From Pseudoduganella dura (GTDB lineage Bacteria; Pseudomonadota; Gammaproteobacteria; Burkholderiales; Burkholderiaceae_D), in the NCBI RefSeq assembly GCF_009727155.1, contig NZ_WNWM01000002.1, forward strand, positions 186,001 through 250,000: a stretch of DNA of 64,000 bases, given 5' to 3'. The notes below the pieces were generated by a model. It ran no database searches and was not told the DNA's origin. It worked only from the letters and a program-made list of their open reading frames with translations. The position numbers were made by a program, and so were the translations under genes. Positions 54,800-63,697 of this stretch are shown here, in pieces. The stretch's first letter is position 1. Every line of letters begins with the position of its first letter.

Positions 54800-57244
54800 T
54801 CACCCCAGGCGCCGCGCCACCCTGAAACCCACGACGTCGTTGGACAGCACCGCCGAAAAGGCGTTCCGCACGGCCGAGCGCAGGTAGCGCGGCGGGTACA
54901 GCCAGGCACCGCCGCGCACCATGCGCCGTGCCGGGTCGCCGCCCTCTTCCCAGGCGGTGCCATCGGCCGGGGCGCCGTCGTAATCGTCGTGCGCAGGGTC
55001 CTGGGTCCACTCCCACACGTTGCCGTGCATGTCGTACAGGCCCCACCCGTTCGGCTGGAAACTGCCGACCTTCGAGGTGCCGCCGCGCGATTCGCCCCGC
55101 ACTCCGTTGCCATACGTAAAATGAGCGTCGTAGTTCGCGTATTCGGCGCCGATCTCGTCGCCGACCGAGAACGTGGTGCGAGTGCCCGCGCGGCAGGCGT
55201 ATTCCCATTCCGCTTCGCTCGGCAGCCGGTAAGGCGCTCCCGTCATCACCGACAGCCAGCGCACATACTGCTGCGCGTCGTGCCAGCTGACGTTGACGAC
55301 CGGGTGCCAGTCATCCTGTTCGAAGCCGGGTTGCGCCCAGTCGGTGTCGAGCTTCGACTCCCATGCGGTGGCGCGCACGAAGCGGCGCCATTCGCCCACG
55401 GTGACCGGGTAGCGGCCCAGCGCGAACGAGCGTTCGACGGCCACCCAGTGGGTGGGCAGCTCGCGAGCGAGCCATGCGGCCTGCGCGCCGGCCTTGCGCG
55501 CCACCACGTGCTCGTGCTCGGTGCCGCCCATCTGGAAGCGGCCGGTCGGAATCAGCACCAGGTCGGGGCCCACGGCCGTGCCGTCCAGGAAGCGGTCGCG
55601 CAGCACGCCGCTCGGATCGGCCACGGGGCTGGCCGCGAAGGGCATCAAGGCCGCCAGCTCGGCGGCGTTGCGCGCGGCCTGGTCGCGGCGGGCACGTTCC
55701 TGTTCCGCCCGGTAGGCCGCCTGCGCCTTCAGCAGCGCCGCCTTGCGCTGCTGTTCCTCCTCGATCGCGCGGGCCTTCGCGGCATCGGCCTCCCGGCGCG
55801 CGATCAGCTGCTGGCGCAGCTGCTCCTTGCGCGCCTGCGCCGCCGCCTCCGCTTCCACGCGGCGCTGTTTCTCGCGCTGCCGCTCCAGGTCTTTCTCGCG
55901 CTGCTTCTCCAGCTCGCGCCGCACCTGGTCTTCCCGCACCTTCTTCAGCGCCGCGGCCTGGGCCTCGGCCTGGCGCCGCGCCGTCGTTTCCACCTGGCGC
56001 TGGATGCCCAGCCGGCGCTGCTCTTCCGCCTCCTGCACCCTGGCCTGCTCCAGCGCCCGCTGCTCCGCGTGCAGGCGTTCCTGCGCTTCCTTCAGCTGGG
56101 CGCGCTGGCGTTCGTGCTCGCGGCGCTCCGCCTCCAGTTCCGCCGCTGCCACCTGCGCCGCCAGCTCCTCGGGCGATGGACCGGCCGCGCGCCGCAACGC
56201 ATCGAGCAGCGCGGTGACCGAATCGAACCGGGCACCGCTTTCGAACGCGAAGCCCTTTTGCAGCACCTGCCACTGCGCCTCGTTCAGGCCGGGCGGCGCC
56301 GGCGGCGGCGACCGGGCCGGCGGCTGGCTCGATGCCTGATCCGGTGGCTGGCCCGGCGCCTGCGCCGGCACGCCCCGGAGCGGGTCGAAAGGGATCGCCC
56401 CGGCCAGCATCTGGTACACCATCACGGCCACCGCGTACACGTCCAGTTTCGGCGTGGGCCTGGCCTGCTGCGTGCCCGTTTCCGGGGCGCGGTAGCCCGC
56501 CGTGCCGGCATTCGGCACCTGCGGCAGGCCGGCATCGGCGTCGCGCGAGCGCGCGGCGATGCCGAAGTCCAGCAGCTTGATGTCGCCCTGCGCGGTCAGG
56601 AACACGTTGCCCGGCTTGAGGTCGCGATGCACCAGGCGGTGCCGGTCCCACGCGTATTGCAGCGCGCTGGCGACCGGCCGCAGGATGCGCTCCACCTCGC
56701 CGAACGGCACCGGGCCGTGGATTGCCAGCCAGGCATCGAGGTCCTGCCCGTCCAGGCATTCCATGATGATGAAGTAGCTGGCCGTGGCCGGGTCCTGCGC
56801 CCATTCATAGACGCGCACGATGTTGTCGTGCGCGAGCCGGCGCGCCTGCGTGGCTTCCTCGACCAGCAGGCGGGCATGGGCCGGGCTTTGCGTGAGCTGC
56901 GGCGGCAGGATCTTCACGGCCACCTGTTCGCTGTGCCCGAGCTCGGCGTGGGTGGCCAGGTCGGTGGCCTGCCATACCTGGCCCATGCCCCCCATGCCGA
57001 TCAGCCGTTCGAGCCGGTAGCGCCGGTGCTGCGGGCCGATCTCCTGTCCGGCCATCAGCCCCAGTTCGGTGCCCTGGCGGGCCGGCACCGCCGCATGGGC
57101 ATGGGCCGGCGGCGGCGCGGTGGCGCCGGGCGTGTATTCGGCGTCCAGGATCGCGTTCTTGCGCCGCTCGAACTCTTCCGCCGACAGCAGCCCGTCGTCG
57201 TGAAGGGCGCGCAGTTCGCGGATTTTTTCCCTTGCCGTCTGCAT
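54800..57244 (-). CDS. Ser/Thr kinase fused to a formylglycine-enzyme-like (SUMF1) domain
   Basis: An 814-residue protein. A short SHOCT-like N-terminus (LHDDGLLSAEEFERRKNAIL) precedes a complete Hanks kinase (about 70-350): GMGGMGQV loop, VAVKIL, HRDLKPGNVFL, LDFGIA and RAPETG. A long Arg/Glu/Gln coiled coil (about 355-530) leads to a SUMF1/FGE domain (about 555-812) ending in RGGAWLYPPRYLRSAVRN. The two catalytic cysteines of formylglycine-generating enzymes are absent, so this domain probably binds rather than oxidises. It is the last gene of the minus-strand arm, 18 bp after the SPFH gene. Confidence 0.92.
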   Translation of the reverse strand: MQTAREKIRELRALHDDGLLSAEEFERRKNAILDAEYTPGATAPPPAHAHAAVPARQGTELGLMAGQEIGPQHRRYRLERLIGMGGMGQVWQATDLATHAELGHSEQVAVKILPPQLTQSPAHARLLVEEATQARRLAHDNIVRVYEWAQDPATASYFIIMECLDGQDLDAWLAIHGPVPFGEVERILRPVASALQYAWDRHRLVHRDLKPGNVFLTAQGDIKLLDFGIAARSRDADAGLPQVPNAGTAGYRAPETGTQQARPTPKLDVYAVAVMVYQMLAGAIPFDPLRGVPAQAPGQPPDQASSQPPARSPPPAPPGLNEAQWQVLQKGFAFESGARFDSVTALLDALRRAAGPSPEELAAQVAAAELEAERREHERQRAQLKEAQERLHAEQRALEQARVQEAEEQRRLGIQRQVETTARRQAEAQAAALKKVREDQVRRELEKQREKDLERQREKQRRVEAEAAAQARKEQLRQQLIARREADAAKARAIEEEQQRKAALLKAQAAYRAEQERARRDQAARNAAELAALMPFAASPVADPSGVLRDRFLDGTAVGPDLVLIPTGRFQMGGTEHEHVVARKAGAQAAWLARELPTHWVAVERSFALGRYPVTVGEWRRFVRATAWESKLDTDWAQPGFEQDDWHPVVNVSWHDAQQYVRWLSVMTGAPYRLPSEAEWEYACRAGTRTTFSVGDEIGAEYANYDAHFTYGNGVRGESRGGTSKVGSFQPNGWGLYDMHGNVWEWTQDPAHDDYDGAPADGTAWEEGGDPARRMVRGGAWLYPPRYLRSAVRNAFSAVLSNDVVGFRVARRLG

Positions 57245-57262
57245 CGATATGCTGCCGTTCCT

Positions 57263-59545
57263 TCAGCGCCGTAGCGGCACGCCGCATTCCGCACAGAATT
57301 TCGCCTCGGCCTTGTCGGCCGGGACCGGGTGGCCGTTGACGCACGCACGCGGGCCCGCCTGCGCCAGGGCGTGATGATGGTGCACCGGCGCGCCGGCCTG
57401 CGCCACGCCGACACCGAGCTGCATCTGCGACGCCAGCGCGTTCGCATGGCCGGCGTTCTGCAGCTTCAGCAGTTCCAGCTGGTGCTGGCGGTCCTTGTCC
57501 TGCTGCGTGTCGGCACGCGTGCGCTCATCGGCCAGGCCCTGCTGCGCCATCCGCATCGCTTCCAGCGGGCTGACACTGTTCTCGGCGCCCACCACCAGCG
57601 CCAGTGCCTGCAACCCGTCGGCGCTCATCGCCGACTGCGCCTGCACCTGCAGCAGCCGGGCCAGCGCCTGCGCGTTGGCCGTGGGCGCCAGCGCGACCTT
57701 GCCGGTATCGGACAGGTTGCCGATCGCGCCGATCCGCTCGATCTCGATGCGCGCCAGCTCGGCGGCATGGTTCTGCTGCGCCACCAGCGTCTCGTAGGCG
57801 GAACGTGCGCGCGCATAACGCTCCTCGCGCTCCAGCTCCAGCTGGCGCAACTGCTGCTGCCACTGCGCCTCGTGCTCGCGCAGCTTCAGGGCAAGGCGGT
57901 TTTCCTCGGCCTCGTGCGCGATGGCGTGCACCTGGCGCTGGGCGATGCCGTCGGCCTCGATCGTGCGCAGCAGCTTTTCATGCTGCGCCACGGCTTCGGC
58001 ACTGGCGCCGGTGCGGCGCAGTTCCTCCAGCCGCGCCGCGATGCCGGCCACTTCGACCTGCGACGAAACCTCCTTGACAGACTCGCCACGCGCCAGCTCG
58101 CGCCGTTTCGCCACGTGCAGTTCCTCTTCCCAGTCGCGGATGCGCTCGGCCTCGCGCTTGCGGGCCAGGTTGGCCAGCGCCACCGCCTCCAGGCGGCCCT
58201 GGTGGTGCCCGGACTCGATCTCCGCCTCGCGGCGCTGTGCCTCCAGGTACGCCTGCTGCAGCCGCAGCGATTCGGCACGGCGCCGGGATTCGTCCTCGAT
58301 CCCCAGCGCCTGTTCCATCTGGTTGCGGATCTGCTGCACGTGCAGCTGGTGGGTGAACCGCTGCCGGGCCAGCGCACGCTGCTCCACCGCCTCCTGCTGC
58401 GCCACTTCCAGCTCGGTACGCATGCGGATCTGGGCCAGTTGCCGCACGTGTTCCCAGTCGGCGGCCTCCCCCGCCTGCGTGGCCGCCGTTTTCGCCAACT
58501 CGTGTTCCAGTTCGGCGGCCGCGGCGCCGGCCCCCCGGTCGAACGCGGCCTTGCGGGTGCGCGATTCGACGATGCGCGCATACAGGTCGATTTCGCGCGC
58601 GCGCAGCGCCTGCATGCGCTCGGCCTCGCGCAGCGACAGCTCGGCCTTGTCCACGGCGGCATCCTGCCGCAGTTCGGCGCGGCGGTACTGGCTGCGCGCG
58701 TTCTGCTCTTCGCGCGCCAGCGCCAGCCATTCTTCCTCGTCGTACAGTTCATCGAGCTGCTTCGCATGCTCGAGCTCCACGTGCCGCTCGTCGGCCACCA
58801 GCCACAGGCTGCCGACCCGCTCGCGATTGGCATCGTACTTGTCGTGGCGGAGCTGCAGCGTTTCCACCTGCACCGCGGCCAGCCCGAATTCGGCCAGGCG
58901 CAGCTTCAGCGACGATTGCAGCCGCTCGTCGAGCTGCAGGCGCAGGTCGGGGTTCGCGCTCATTTCGCGGATCGAGCGGGCGCCGACGAATTCGGCGGCG
59001 ACCTGCCATACCGACTGCTGCAGCAGCGCCTGCAGGTGGCGGGTCGTGACGGTGCCCGGCGCCGTCATGAAATGCTGGGCGAATGCGGGCACGTGTTCGA
59101 CCCTGATGCCGACGGTGAAGCTGGCGTTCACCGCCAGGTGCTCGGCGGTATGCAGGTCCGACAGGTTGAACGCGACCGGTAGCGGGGTGGTGCGGGTGAT
59201 CAGGATTTCAGCATGCTCGTGACGCAGCAGGTTGTTCAGGCGCTGGAAAAAACCTTCCAGTTCGTATTCGCCCTGCGGCACCTCGGTGGCGCTGCTGCCC
59301 TGCAGGATATAGGCCCGCGTGGTGGCCGGCACCCGCAGCGTCTTCGTGAAGATGCCCGACAGTTCGCGCACGCCGAAGTACACCGCCAGCTCGTCCGCGG
59401 CGGGCACCCAGCGGTTCTCGACCAGTACCGGCTCGCTGCGCGGCGCGCCCAGCGACAGGCCGCACTGCGCGCAGTAGCCGGCAGCCCCGCCGCGCTGGCC
59501 GCAACGGGGACATTTGACACCACCGATACCGAACATCTTGAACAT
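57263..59545 (-). CDS. SPFH/band-7-like protein with zinc ribbons and long coiled coil
   Basis: A 760-residue protein. An N-terminal zinc ribbon (CPRCGQ ... CAQCG) is followed by an SPFH-like beta domain (about 55-250, with VETLQLRHDKYD at its end), a very long charged coiled coil (about 250-640, rich in RxxE and Gln) and a C-terminal zinc ribbon (CVNGHPVP ... CAECG). The arrangement is flotillin-like, but there is no hydrophobic anchor. GGAGGA precedes the ATG at 59545, which fixes the start. It is co-directional with the kinase-FGE gene and the Lon-like gene and may be a scaffold or phosphorylation substrate. Confidence 0.78.
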   Translation of the reverse strand: MFKMFGIGGVKCPRCGQRGGAAGYCAQCGLSLGAPRSEPVLVENRWVPAADELAVYFGVRELSGIFTKTLRVPATTRAYILQGSSATEVPQGEYELEGFFQRLNNLLRHEHAEILITRTTPLPVAFNLSDLHTAEHLAVNASFTVGIRVEHVPAFAQHFMTAPGTVTTRHLQALLQQSVWQVAAEFVGARSIREMSANPDLRLQLDERLQSSLKLRLAEFGLAAVQVETLQLRHDKYDANRERVGSLWLVADERHVELEHAKQLDELYDEEEWLALAREEQNARSQYRRAELRQDAAVDKAELSLREAERMQALRAREIDLYARIVESRTRKAAFDRGAGAAAAELEHELAKTAATQAGEAADWEHVRQLAQIRMRTELEVAQQEAVEQRALARQRFTHQLHVQQIRNQMEQALGIEDESRRRAESLRLQQAYLEAQRREAEIESGHHQGRLEAVALANLARKREAERIRDWEEELHVAKRRELARGESVKEVSSQVEVAGIAARLEELRRTGASAEAVAQHEKLLRTIEADGIAQRQVHAIAHEAEENRLALKLREHEAQWQQQLRQLELEREERYARARSAYETLVAQQNHAAELARIEIERIGAIGNLSDTGKVALAPTANAQALARLLQVQAQSAMSADGLQALALVVGAENSVSPLEAMRMAQQGLADERTRADTQQDKDRQHQLELLKLQNAGHANALASQMQLGVGVAQAGAPVHHHHALAQAGPRACVNGHPVPADKAEAKFCAECGVPLRR

Positions 59546-59664
59546 GTCAGCTTCCTCCATTTTCAGCATGAGCCGCCCGGCAATTTTAACAGGCGCGACA
59601 TGTTTGTTCCGCTTCCGTTGCCAATGCGCATCGCGCATCACGCATCGCATAATCGTTGCAAGTT

Positions 59665-60717
59665 TCATATCACGCCGATGCGCTCGACGCAGGCGCACGA
59701 CGCGCCTTTGGCACGCAATGCATCGATCCATCCCGGCGGCAGTGCGGCCCCCCAGGCGGCCGGCAACAGCACGCGGTCGCCGGCGCGCGCTTCGGCCAGG
59801 ATCAGCGCCGCCTTGGCATCGAGCCCGGCCACGGCATCGACCTGCCCGGCATGCCAGGCGGCCGAGCTGCCCGTGGCGATCAGCCGGCCGCGCGGCACGA
59901 ATTCGCGGCCGCGCGCAAGGCGGTCGGCCATCACCAGCGCGAGCTGGTACGAGTCGCCGGCAAAGCGCGGTTCGCCGAACCGCACGACCGTGCGCCACCG
60001 CCCCAGCCCGCGTCCGTCGAAATGGCGGGCGCCGGCCAGCGCCTGGCGAACGGCCTGCTGCACGGCCGCATCCACGCCTACGCCCACGGCCGCGATCGTG
60101 TCCTCTTCGCCGGCCTCCGCGCCGTCCAGCGGGCTCACGCTGACCTCGACCCATGCCAGCGCATCGTTGATGCCGCCGCTGTGCAACGGGAACCAGGCGC
60201 GCACGGCCGACACGGCGGCACCCGGATCGGCATGCCCCGTCAGCGCGCCGAGATGCGGCAGGTCCGCACCGCCGAGCAGCAGCACGGCGCCGGGCGGCGC
60301 CGCGGGCAGCGCGGGCGGCGCGTCGTAGCCGTCCACGCGGCCCAGCTGCCACGCCTCGGACCAGCCGAGCGCCGACACCTCTTCCAGCCCGGCGGCGGGC
60401 CGCCACACGTCGCGCGCCATCCGGTCCGCCAGCACGGCGGCCAGCTCCCAGTTGCGTTCGCCCTGCGCGGGCACGCCGTCCATGCCGAGCACCACCTGCA
60501 CGCGGCTGTCGAAGCGTGGCTCCGTCAACCGGGCCAGGCGCACCACTTCCGCCATCCGCTCGCCGAGCGCGGGCGCCCCCGGCACCACGCACTTGACATC
60601 GGCCCGGTCCGCACGGGGGCGCACGGTGGCCGTCACCGTCAGCACGCGGCCGTCGCGCAGCGTCGTGCGGCAAACAGCCGGCATCGGCAGCCCGGCGGGG
60701 TAGCGGTGCCCGTTCAT
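59665..60717 (-). CDS. Lon-like (S16 peptidase fold) protein
   Basis: A 350-residue protein with an internal duplication: about residues 86-150 and 252-322 align (NWELAAVLADRMARD with SYQLALVMADRLARG). The second half resembles the Lon proteolytic domain: Ser256 in AGDSYQLAL where Lon has GPSAG, and Lys302 in AGLDAKAAL where Lon has GGLKEK, followed by a strand like VLIP (RVLLPA). The Lon Ser-Lys dyad may therefore be preserved. The first half has lost both residues. No ATPase domain is present. The start overlaps the next gene by 4 bp (ATGA). The assignment is my own motif match and needs structural confirmation. Confidence 0.6.
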   Translation of the reverse strand: MNGHRYPAGLPMPAVCRTTLRDGRVLTVTATVRPRADRADVKCVVPGAPALGERMAEVVRLARLTEPRFDSRVQVVLGMDGVPAQGERNWELAAVLADRMARDVWRPAAGLEEVSALGWSEAWQLGRVDGYDAPPALPAAPPGAVLLLGGADLPHLGALTGHADPGAAVSAVRAWFPLHSGGINDALAWVEVSVSPLDGAEAGEEDTIAAVGVGVDAAVQQAVRQALAGARHFDGRGLGRWRTVVRFGEPRFAGDSYQLALVMADRLARGREFVPRGRLIATGSSAAWHAGQVDAVAGLDAKAALILAEARAGDRVLLPAAWGAALPPGWIDALRAKGASCACVERIGVI

Positions 60718-61775
60718 GGCGCGATCTCCCGCCGCTCGCCGGTGCCGGCCGCGGCATCGGCACGGCGGCCGGCCAGGTGGAATGCCAGGTTGGCCACGAT
60801 CCGCTCCAGTTCCGTATCGTCGCCGCTGGTCCGCTTCATGGCGGCAAACTGGGCCCACAGTTCGTCGAGTGCGCGCGCGGCGGCCGCGCTGGCGCCGCCC
60901 AGGCGCCGCTGTTCGTCGCGCCCGCGCGCATGCCCCGGCGCCGACCAGGCCAGCGCCGGCATCGTGTTGACGTCCAGCGCGGCCAGCGCGAGCCGCTGCA
61001 ACAGCGCCTGGCGGAGCGCGAAGGCGGGCGCCGGCAGGCTTCGCAACGCGCGCGCCGCATCGGGCAGTTCCAGGAACAGGCGGCGCAGCGCGGCTGCGTC
61101 GTCCGGGTCCGGCGGCCGTGCCGCCACGGGCGGCGGCAGCGGTTCCGGCGGCTCCGCTGGCCGGGGTGGCATGCTCTCGGCCGCCCGCCCGCGCAGCATG
61201 CCGGCGAAATCGACATCGTCCAGCTCGACGGGCACGCAATCGTCGACCGTGATGCCGAAGCGCATGTACAGCAGTTCGTCCAGGCCGGCGCGGAACGCGT
61301 TCCATTCCGCCAGCGACGTGCAGGGCGGCAGGTCCAGCGTGCCCTGGTCCAGCGCGGCGCGCAGCGCGAGCTCGATGCGCCCGGCGAGATCGCCCAGCGG
61401 CAGGCGGTCGCACTGTCCGGCCACCTCGCTGAACAGGAACAGGTCGAAGCGCTGGCGGGCCAGGCGCGGGTCGGCGGCGTCGACGACGAATGCCAGCCGC
61501 AGGCCGAGTTCCGGCGCGCCGGCGAACGGTACCAGCCCGATCGTGTGCGGGCCGCTGTCGAACCACCATGCGGTTTCGCCCTTGCCGGCCATGGTCGCCC
61601 TGGCGCCGAAGGCCGCCGGGCGGCGCGCCTGGCCGTCCGCGCCGAACACGACGACGGTGGCGCCGGCCGGCGGCGCAGCGTCGCCGCAGCATGCCGCGAC
61701 GGGCGCGCCGCCCGCCTCCCCGCCATGCAGCGACGGTTCGCGCCGGCGGGGCCCCGGCTCGTGCCCGACGGTCAT
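60714..61775 (-). CDS. SPFH-like protein paralog, divergent
   Basis: A 353-residue protein. The segment at about 85-205 (LGLRLAFVVDAADPRLARQRFDLFLF ... LDELLYMRFGITVDDCVPVELD) aligns in pattern with the SPFH-like region of the 57263-59545 protein (LAVNASFTVGIRVEHVPAFAQ ... LKLRLAEFGLAAVQVETLQL). A proline-rich linker and a helical C-terminus follow. It lies in the same operon as that protein, with the Lon-like gene between them, and ATGA overlaps at both ends. The first 40 residues are weakly conserved in appearance. Function unknown. Confidence 0.6.
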   Translation of the reverse strand: MTVGHEPGPRRREPSLHGGEAGGAPVAACCGDAAPPAGATVVVFGADGQARRPAAFGARATMAGKGETAWWFDSGPHTIGLVPFAGAPELGLRLAFVVDAADPRLARQRFDLFLFSEVAGQCDRLPLGDLAGRIELALRAALDQGTLDLPPCTSLAEWNAFRAGLDELLYMRFGITVDDCVPVELDDVDFAGMLRGRAAESMPPRPAEPPEPLPPPVAARPPDPDDAAALRRLFLELPDAARALRSLPAPAFALRQALLQRLALAALDVNTMPALAWSAPGHARGRDEQRRLGGASAAAARALDELWAQFAAMKRTSGDDTELERIVANLAFHLAGRRADAAAGTGERREIAP

Positions 61776-62302
61776 GCCAGCGCCGTCACGGCGAAGACGG
61801 CGCCGTGGCGCTGGAAGTGTTCGGCCGGCGCGGTGCCGAACGGCCAGCGGCGCTCGCACTCCCCGTCCGCATCGAGCCGGCCCTGCAGCACGATGCCCCC
61901 GGCGCCGTCCGTCACGCGCAACAAGGCGGCCTCGCGCAGCAGGCCGCCGGCGGGCGGCGCGGCGGCATCGAGCTTCAGCACGACCTGCCAGCCGCCGCCG
62001 GAAGCCAGGAAATGCAGCGTCCACAGGCCGTCGTCGGTCGTCAGCGACGGCAGTTCGCCGGTATCGGCGGCGCGCAGCATGCCGGCACTCGATTGCCACG
62101 CGCCGCGGCGGCGTGCCAGCGCCAGGTGGCGGAAGCGGCGCAGCGTAACGGGCGACGCATGCAACGCTGCCAGCTCGCCGGGCGTCAACGGGCGCGTGCC
62201 TTCCAGCGCCGCCAGCAGCGTGGCGTCCGCCAGCATGGGGCGGTCTCCGGGGGCCGGGCGCGCCAGCAGCAGACGTTCGCGCAGTTTGGCATCAGGGTTC
62301 AT
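61772..62302 (-). CDS. hypothetical protein, translationally coupled
   Basis: A 176-residue protein with no signal peptide or membrane helix. The N-terminal third is helical and charged (RPLTPGELAALHASPVTLRRFRHLALARRR), like the cytosolic parts of some anti-sigma proteins. The C-terminal part is beta-rich. GGAG lies 6 nt before the ATG at 62302; an ATG at 62305 directly precedes it. It overlaps the HTH gene upstream by 11 nt and the SPFH-like gene downstream by 4 nt. I do not recognise the family. Confidence 0.55.
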   Translation of the reverse strand: MNPDAKLRERLLLARPAPGDRPMLADATLLAALEGTRPLTPGELAALHASPVTLRRFRHLALARRRGAWQSSAGMLRAADTGELPSLTTDDGLWTLHFLASGGGWQVVLKLDAAAPPAGGLLREAALLRVTDGAGGIVLQGRLDADGECERRWPFGTAPAEHFQRHGAVFAVTALA

Positions 62303-63527
62303 CATGTTCTCCAGCGGGATTGCCCGCATACAGGCGGTCGAGCACCGCATTGCGCCGCTTGCGCAGCGTGGGCACGGACATGCCGCCCCGCTGCGCCAGC
62401 CGCTGCAGCGTGGGCAGCTCGCCCGTGTCCTCGTCCAGCCAGTCGTCCGGATAGCTGTCGTCCGACGGGCCCAGCAGCTTCAGGAAAACCGCCAGCCGCA
62501 CCGGCAACGCCTCGTCGCGCAATACCGCCAGCGCGGCCGCGCGACCGGGCAAGCCATCATAGCCGGGGGCGGCGCAAAGATCTTCTTCCTGCCCTGCCTC
62601 GGCATCCTGATCCGGCGGCGGCAGGATGCGGTCGGGCATGCCGTCAGGGCCTGCCCGGGCATGGGCTTGCGCCGCCACGCGGTCGAGGTCTTCCAGCCAG
62701 GCGGCGGCATCGTCGCCGTCCTGGCGCCATTCGCCGCCGTCCCGGTTGCCGGACAACTCTTCGTAATCGCCGATCTCGGCCAGCATGGCGGCGATCTTTT
62801 CCGGGCTGTTGCGCAGGCTGGAAAAGCGTTTCGATTTCGTGTGCAACGGGCCGGGCGCGCCGCCGAAACGCTCCAGGGTCGCGCTCCAGTTGATCACCCA
62901 CGCGGCCTTGCATTGCGCGATCGACTTCATCTGGCGCACTTCGATCGGGATACCATCCGCCTCGCGGCCGAGGATCGCCGCCACCTGCCCGGCGGTGCCC
63001 GGCCAGCCGGCGAACACCTGCGCGATCGCGGCGCAGGCGGTGTCGAGCATGCGGTAGGTGTAGATGCGGTTCGGCGTGCAGGCCTGGCCGGTGGCGGCCT
63101 GGTAATTGTCGGCATCGACCTTGTCGCGCAGCGTGGCGAACATGTCGTTGACCTTCTTGCGCAACAGCGCGTCGCCGGCGCTGTGCAGCCAGAACGGGCC
63201 GCTCTTCGCATGTTCGGCCGTGACAGCGGCGGCGAACGCCGCGAAGAACGCCGGCTGCGCCTGCAGTTCGAACAGCAGCGCGAGCGCCAGGTCGCCGGCG
63301 CCGTCGCCATAGCTGTTGCCCGCGGCCGTGCCCCGCGACGACCGGGCGGCGCCGCGCAGCGCGTGAGCCACCACGTCGGTGTACCAGTCCAGCATGGCCG
63401 CCCCCTGCGCGGGATCGAGCAGGTGCACCAGCTCGCACTGGCGAAACGCGACGAGCGACGCATGGCCGAGCAGCTTCCTCACCTGTTCCCAGCCGGGTTC
63501 CTGGTAGCGCGTTCCTGGCAGCCTCAT
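62292..63527 (-). CDS. protein with C-terminal sigma-70-region-4-like HTH
   Basis: A 411-residue soluble protein. The last 40 residues (TLQRLAQRGGMSVPTLRKRRNAVLDRL) look like a sigma-factor-like or HTH DNA-binding segment. The N-terminal region is helical, with no family I recognise. An acidic stretch (about 285-325) separates the two. It precedes the small gene at 61772-62302, so a regulator/partner pair is possible. I cannot assign a role. The start at 63527 is chosen over 63626 because the conserved-looking part begins there. Confidence 0.55.
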   Translation of the reverse strand: MRLPGTRYQEPGWEQVRKLLGHASLVAFRQCELVHLLDPAQGAAMLDWYTDVVAHALRGAARSSRGTAAGNSYGDGAGDLALALLFELQAQPAFFAAFAAAVTAEHAKSGPFWLHSAGDALLRKKVNDMFATLRDKVDADNYQAATGQACTPNRIYTYRMLDTACAAIAQVFAGWPGTAGQVAAILGREADGIPIEVRQMKSIAQCKAAWVINWSATLERFGGAPGPLHTKSKRFSSLRNSPEKIAAMLAEIGDYEELSGNRDGGEWRQDGDDAAAWLEDLDRVAAQAHARAGPDGMPDRILPPPDQDAEAGQEEDLCAAPGYDGLPGRAAALAVLRDEALPVRLAVFLKLLGPSDDSYPDDWLDEDTGELPTLQRLAQRGGMSVPTLRKRRNAVLDRLYAGNPAGEHDEP

Positions 63528-63697
63528 GACTTCATGCGATGGTTCATGCAATTCCAGGCCGCCGGGTCGCCGGGTGTCGGCGGGCCGGCGGCGGCCAGTC
63601 GTCATCATGCCATGGACGAGCGCCATTCAATCGGCCGTGGACGGCGCCCTTTTCACCGCTGTTCCCCGTTAGCCGGGCCGGTTCTGCCGCCTTCGCC

